Below, piece by piece: positions 53,066-64,000 of a stretch of 64,000 nucleotides of DNA (position 1 is its first letter; each line of letters starts with the position of its first letter). The translations under genes and the position numbers were made by a program. The stretch comes from Mycobacterium sp. 852014-52450_SCH5900713 (lineage in GTDB: Bacteria > Actinomycetota > Actinomycetes > Mycobacteriales > Mycobacteriaceae), in assembly GCF_001667075.1 (NCBI RefSeq), contig NZ_LZIL01000069.1, forward strand, positions 62,001-126,000. The letters run 5' to 3'. The notes under the pieces were generated by a model, which made no database searches, was not told where the DNA came from, and worked only from the letters and a program-made list of their open reading frames with translations.

Positions 53066-54172
53066 ATGGACTTTCAGTTGACCGACGAGCAGACCCTGCT
53101 GCGCGACACGACCCGCGACCTGCTCTCACGCAGCTACGACCCGGAAAGCCGCAACAAGGTGATCGGCTCCGATCTGGGCTGGAGCCGCGAAGTATGGAGT
53201 CAGCTCGCCGACACCGGGATCCTCGGCCTCGGGTTCGACCCCGAGGAGGCGGGCCAGATCGAGATCATGGTCGTGCTCGTCGAGGCGGGGCGCCGGCTGG
53301 CTCCCGAACCGATCCTGCACGCCGCGCTGGCACCGGGTGCGCTGATCGCCGAGTTGGGCACCGACGCCCAGAAGGAAGGGCTGGACGACGTCGCGGCCGG
53401 CCAACGCTTGCTGGCCTTCGCCCACCTGGAACCCGGACATCGCAACCCGACCGCGGACGTGGGCACCAAGGCTGTGCGGCAAGGAGATTCGTGGACATTG
53501 AGCGGGCGCAAGAACCCGGTGCTCGCCGGTGACTGCGCCGACGCCCTGGTGGTCAGCGCCGCCTTGCCGGACGGCGGCACCGGCCTGTTTCTGGCCGACG
53601 CGAGCGCGGTCACGCGTCACCCGTACCGGACCTTCGACGGACAACGCGGCGCGCAGGTCGATTTCGAGGCCACACCGGCGGAACCCTTGGGCGAAGCGGC
53701 GGACGCGTCGCAGGCTATCCGCAACGCGGTGATCCGCATCCAGGCTGGGCTGTGCGCCGAAGCGGTCGGGGCGATGGAGGAGGCGCTGCGGCTGACCACC
53801 GATTACCTCAAGAGCCGCAAGCAGTTCGGCGTCACGCTCAACAAATTCCAGGCGCTCACGCAGCGCGCGGCCGACATGTACGTGTCGCTGGAACTGGCGC
53901 GCAGCATGGGACTGTACGCGTCGATGTCGATCGCTGACGGCAATTTCGACCCGGTGATCGCCTCGCGGGCCAAGCTGCAGATCGGCCGCTCGGGCCGGCA
54001 CATCGCGCAGGAGGCGATCCAGCTGCACGGCGGAATCGGTGTGACCGCGGAATATCCGGTCGCCCACTACGCGGCCCGGCTCACCGCGATCGAAAACACG
54101 CTGGGCACCTCCGGCGAGCACCTGCACAACCTGATCGACCACATCGGCGACTACGACCTGGCCCGTCTCTAG
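53066..54172 (+). CDS. Acyl-CoA dehydrogenase, second subunit of a pair
   Basis: 368 residues from ATG 53066. It is the shorter, more divergent member typical of FadE18/FadE29-type partners: MDFQLTDEQTLLRDTTRDLL at the start, SRKQFGVTLNKFQALTQRAA near residue 253 and IQLHGGIGVTAEYPVAHY near 315. In known heterotetramers the two subunits form shared FAD sites, so the pair makes two rather than four active sites. The substrate is unknown. No counterpart sits here in M. tuberculosis. Confidence 0.83.
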   Translation: MDFQLTDEQTLLRDTTRDLLSRSYDPESRNKVIGSDLGWSREVWSQLADTGILGLGFDPEEAGQIEIMVVLVEAGRRLAPEPILHAALAPGALIAELGTDAQKEGLDDVAAGQRLLAFAHLEPGHRNPTADVGTKAVRQGDSWTLSGRKNPVLAGDCADALVVSAALPDGGTGLFLADASAVTRHPYRTFDGQRGAQVDFEATPAEPLGEAADASQAIRNAVIRIQAGLCAEAVGAMEEALRLTTDYLKSRKQFGVTLNKFQALTQRAADMYVSLELARSMGLYASMSIADGNFDPVIASRAKLQIGRSGRHIAQEAIQLHGGIGVTAEYPVAHYAARLTAIENTLGTSGEHLHNLIDHIGDYDLARL

Positions 54173-54175
54173 CGC

Positions 54176-54598
54176 ATGACAGAGCTCTCCGGCAAAGCCG
54201 TCGAGTTCCTGTCAGCCGGCACCCGCACCGGGATGCTCGGTTATGTCGCCGGCGACGGCCGACCCCTGGTCGCGCCGGTGTGGTTCGTGGTCGACGGGGA
54301 CCAGCTGGCGTTCAACACCGGCCGCGAGACGTCGAAAGGCCGTGCCCTGCACCGCGATCCGCGTGTGGTGATCTGCGTCGACGATCCCCACCCGCCGTAT
54401 TCGTTCGTTCAGGTCCAGGGCGTCGCCACGGTGAGTGAGGACCCGGCCGACGTGCTCGACGTCGCCACCCGAACCGGCGCCCGGTACATGGGCGCCGACC
54501 GCGCCGAGGAGTTCGGCCGCCGCAACTCCGCGCCCGGCGAGCTTGTGGTGCGGGTGCGCCCGACCAAGGTCATCGCCGGTTTCGATATCAGCGACTGA
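54176..54598 (+). CDS. Split-barrel (PPOX/F420-type) oxidoreductase
   Basis: 140 residues, 3 bases after the acyl-CoA dehydrogenase stop. PPOX-class split beta-barrel: TGMLGYVAGDGRPLVAPVWF at the N-terminus, AFNTGRETSKGRALHRDPRV in the middle, and a YSFVQVQGVATV strand. Actinobacterial proteins of this type often bind F420 (FDOR-B group) and reduce enoyl or quinone-like substrates. Cofactor choice cannot be decided from sequence alone. Its tight position suggests a shared transcript with the dehydrogenase pair. Confidence 0.7.
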   Translation: MTELSGKAVEFLSAGTRTGMLGYVAGDGRPLVAPVWFVVDGDQLAFNTGRETSKGRALHRDPRVVICVDDPHPPYSFVQVQGVATVSEDPADVLDVATRTGARYMGADRAEEFGRRNSAPGELVVRVRPTKVIAGFDISD

Positions 54599-54626
54599 CG
54601 CCGGCGCCGAAGAATCGCCGCCCGGA

Positions 54627-64000
<9,374 letters not shown>

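Overview
The window is high-GC actinobacterial DNA whose gene order matches a Mycobacterium chromosome across the region that in M. tuberculosis runs roughly from mbtC to comEA (Rv2382c to Rv2415c). Signature loci are the mycobactin siderophore genes with IdeR iron boxes, the sulfate assimilation block (nirA-cysH and subI-cysT-cysW-cysA), a GH15 trehalase, lepA, rpsT and holA. Comparisons with M. tuberculosis are from memory of that genome, not from a search.

Layout. 1-7249: mycobactin assembly genes mbtC (cut by the left edge), a stand-alone thioesterase, mbtB and the divergent mbtA, with an iron box between mbtB and mbtA. 7252-20084: about 13 kb of accessory genes lying between mbtA and mbtI. 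It holds a TetR regulator and a MDMPI-fold gene that share an operator word, a translationally coupled operon of two condensation-fold acyltransferases plus a membrane protein, an operon of lipase/esterase, SDR, di-iron protein, Baeyer-Villiger-type monooxygenase and MerR regulator, and a desA1-like desaturase. 20255-21607: mbtI with its own iron box. 22009-25211: a small conserved-looking gene with an upstream mini-ORF, then two tandem SbtA-family transporters. 25215: hemW. 26559-33205: sulfur assimilation, in which both operons are preceded by a short leaderless ORF rich in cysteine codons near its end. 33271-36937: two very small membrane proteins, a flavin monooxygenase and a trehalase.

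37047-39503 holds three tandem LppR-like lipoproteins downstream of lepA; lepA has no ordinary start codon ahead of its GTP-binding motif. 41489-51702 is mostly conserved core: a PemK-fold protein, a CBS-domain protein, RNase Z, a membrane protein, the transglutaminase / alpha-E / ATP-grasp trio, rpsT, holA, comEC and comEA. 51898-54598 is an acyl-CoA dehydrogenase pair with a split-barrel flavin/F420-type protein. 54627-64000 is the 3' part of a very large modular type I polyketide synthase that runs off the right edge.

How parts work together. mbtI makes salicylate, MbtA activates it and loads it on the aryl carrier domain of MbtB, MbtB adds the cyclised Ser/Thr-derived ring, and MbtC provides a ketosynthase; iron boxes tie mbtA/mbtB and mbtI to iron limitation. 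SubI-CysTWA imports sulfate, CysH reduces APS and NirA reduces sulfite, with the cysteine-codon leader ORFs the likely feedback device. The most original material is the accessory block between mbtA and mbtI, the lepA start, and the paired cysteine leaders.
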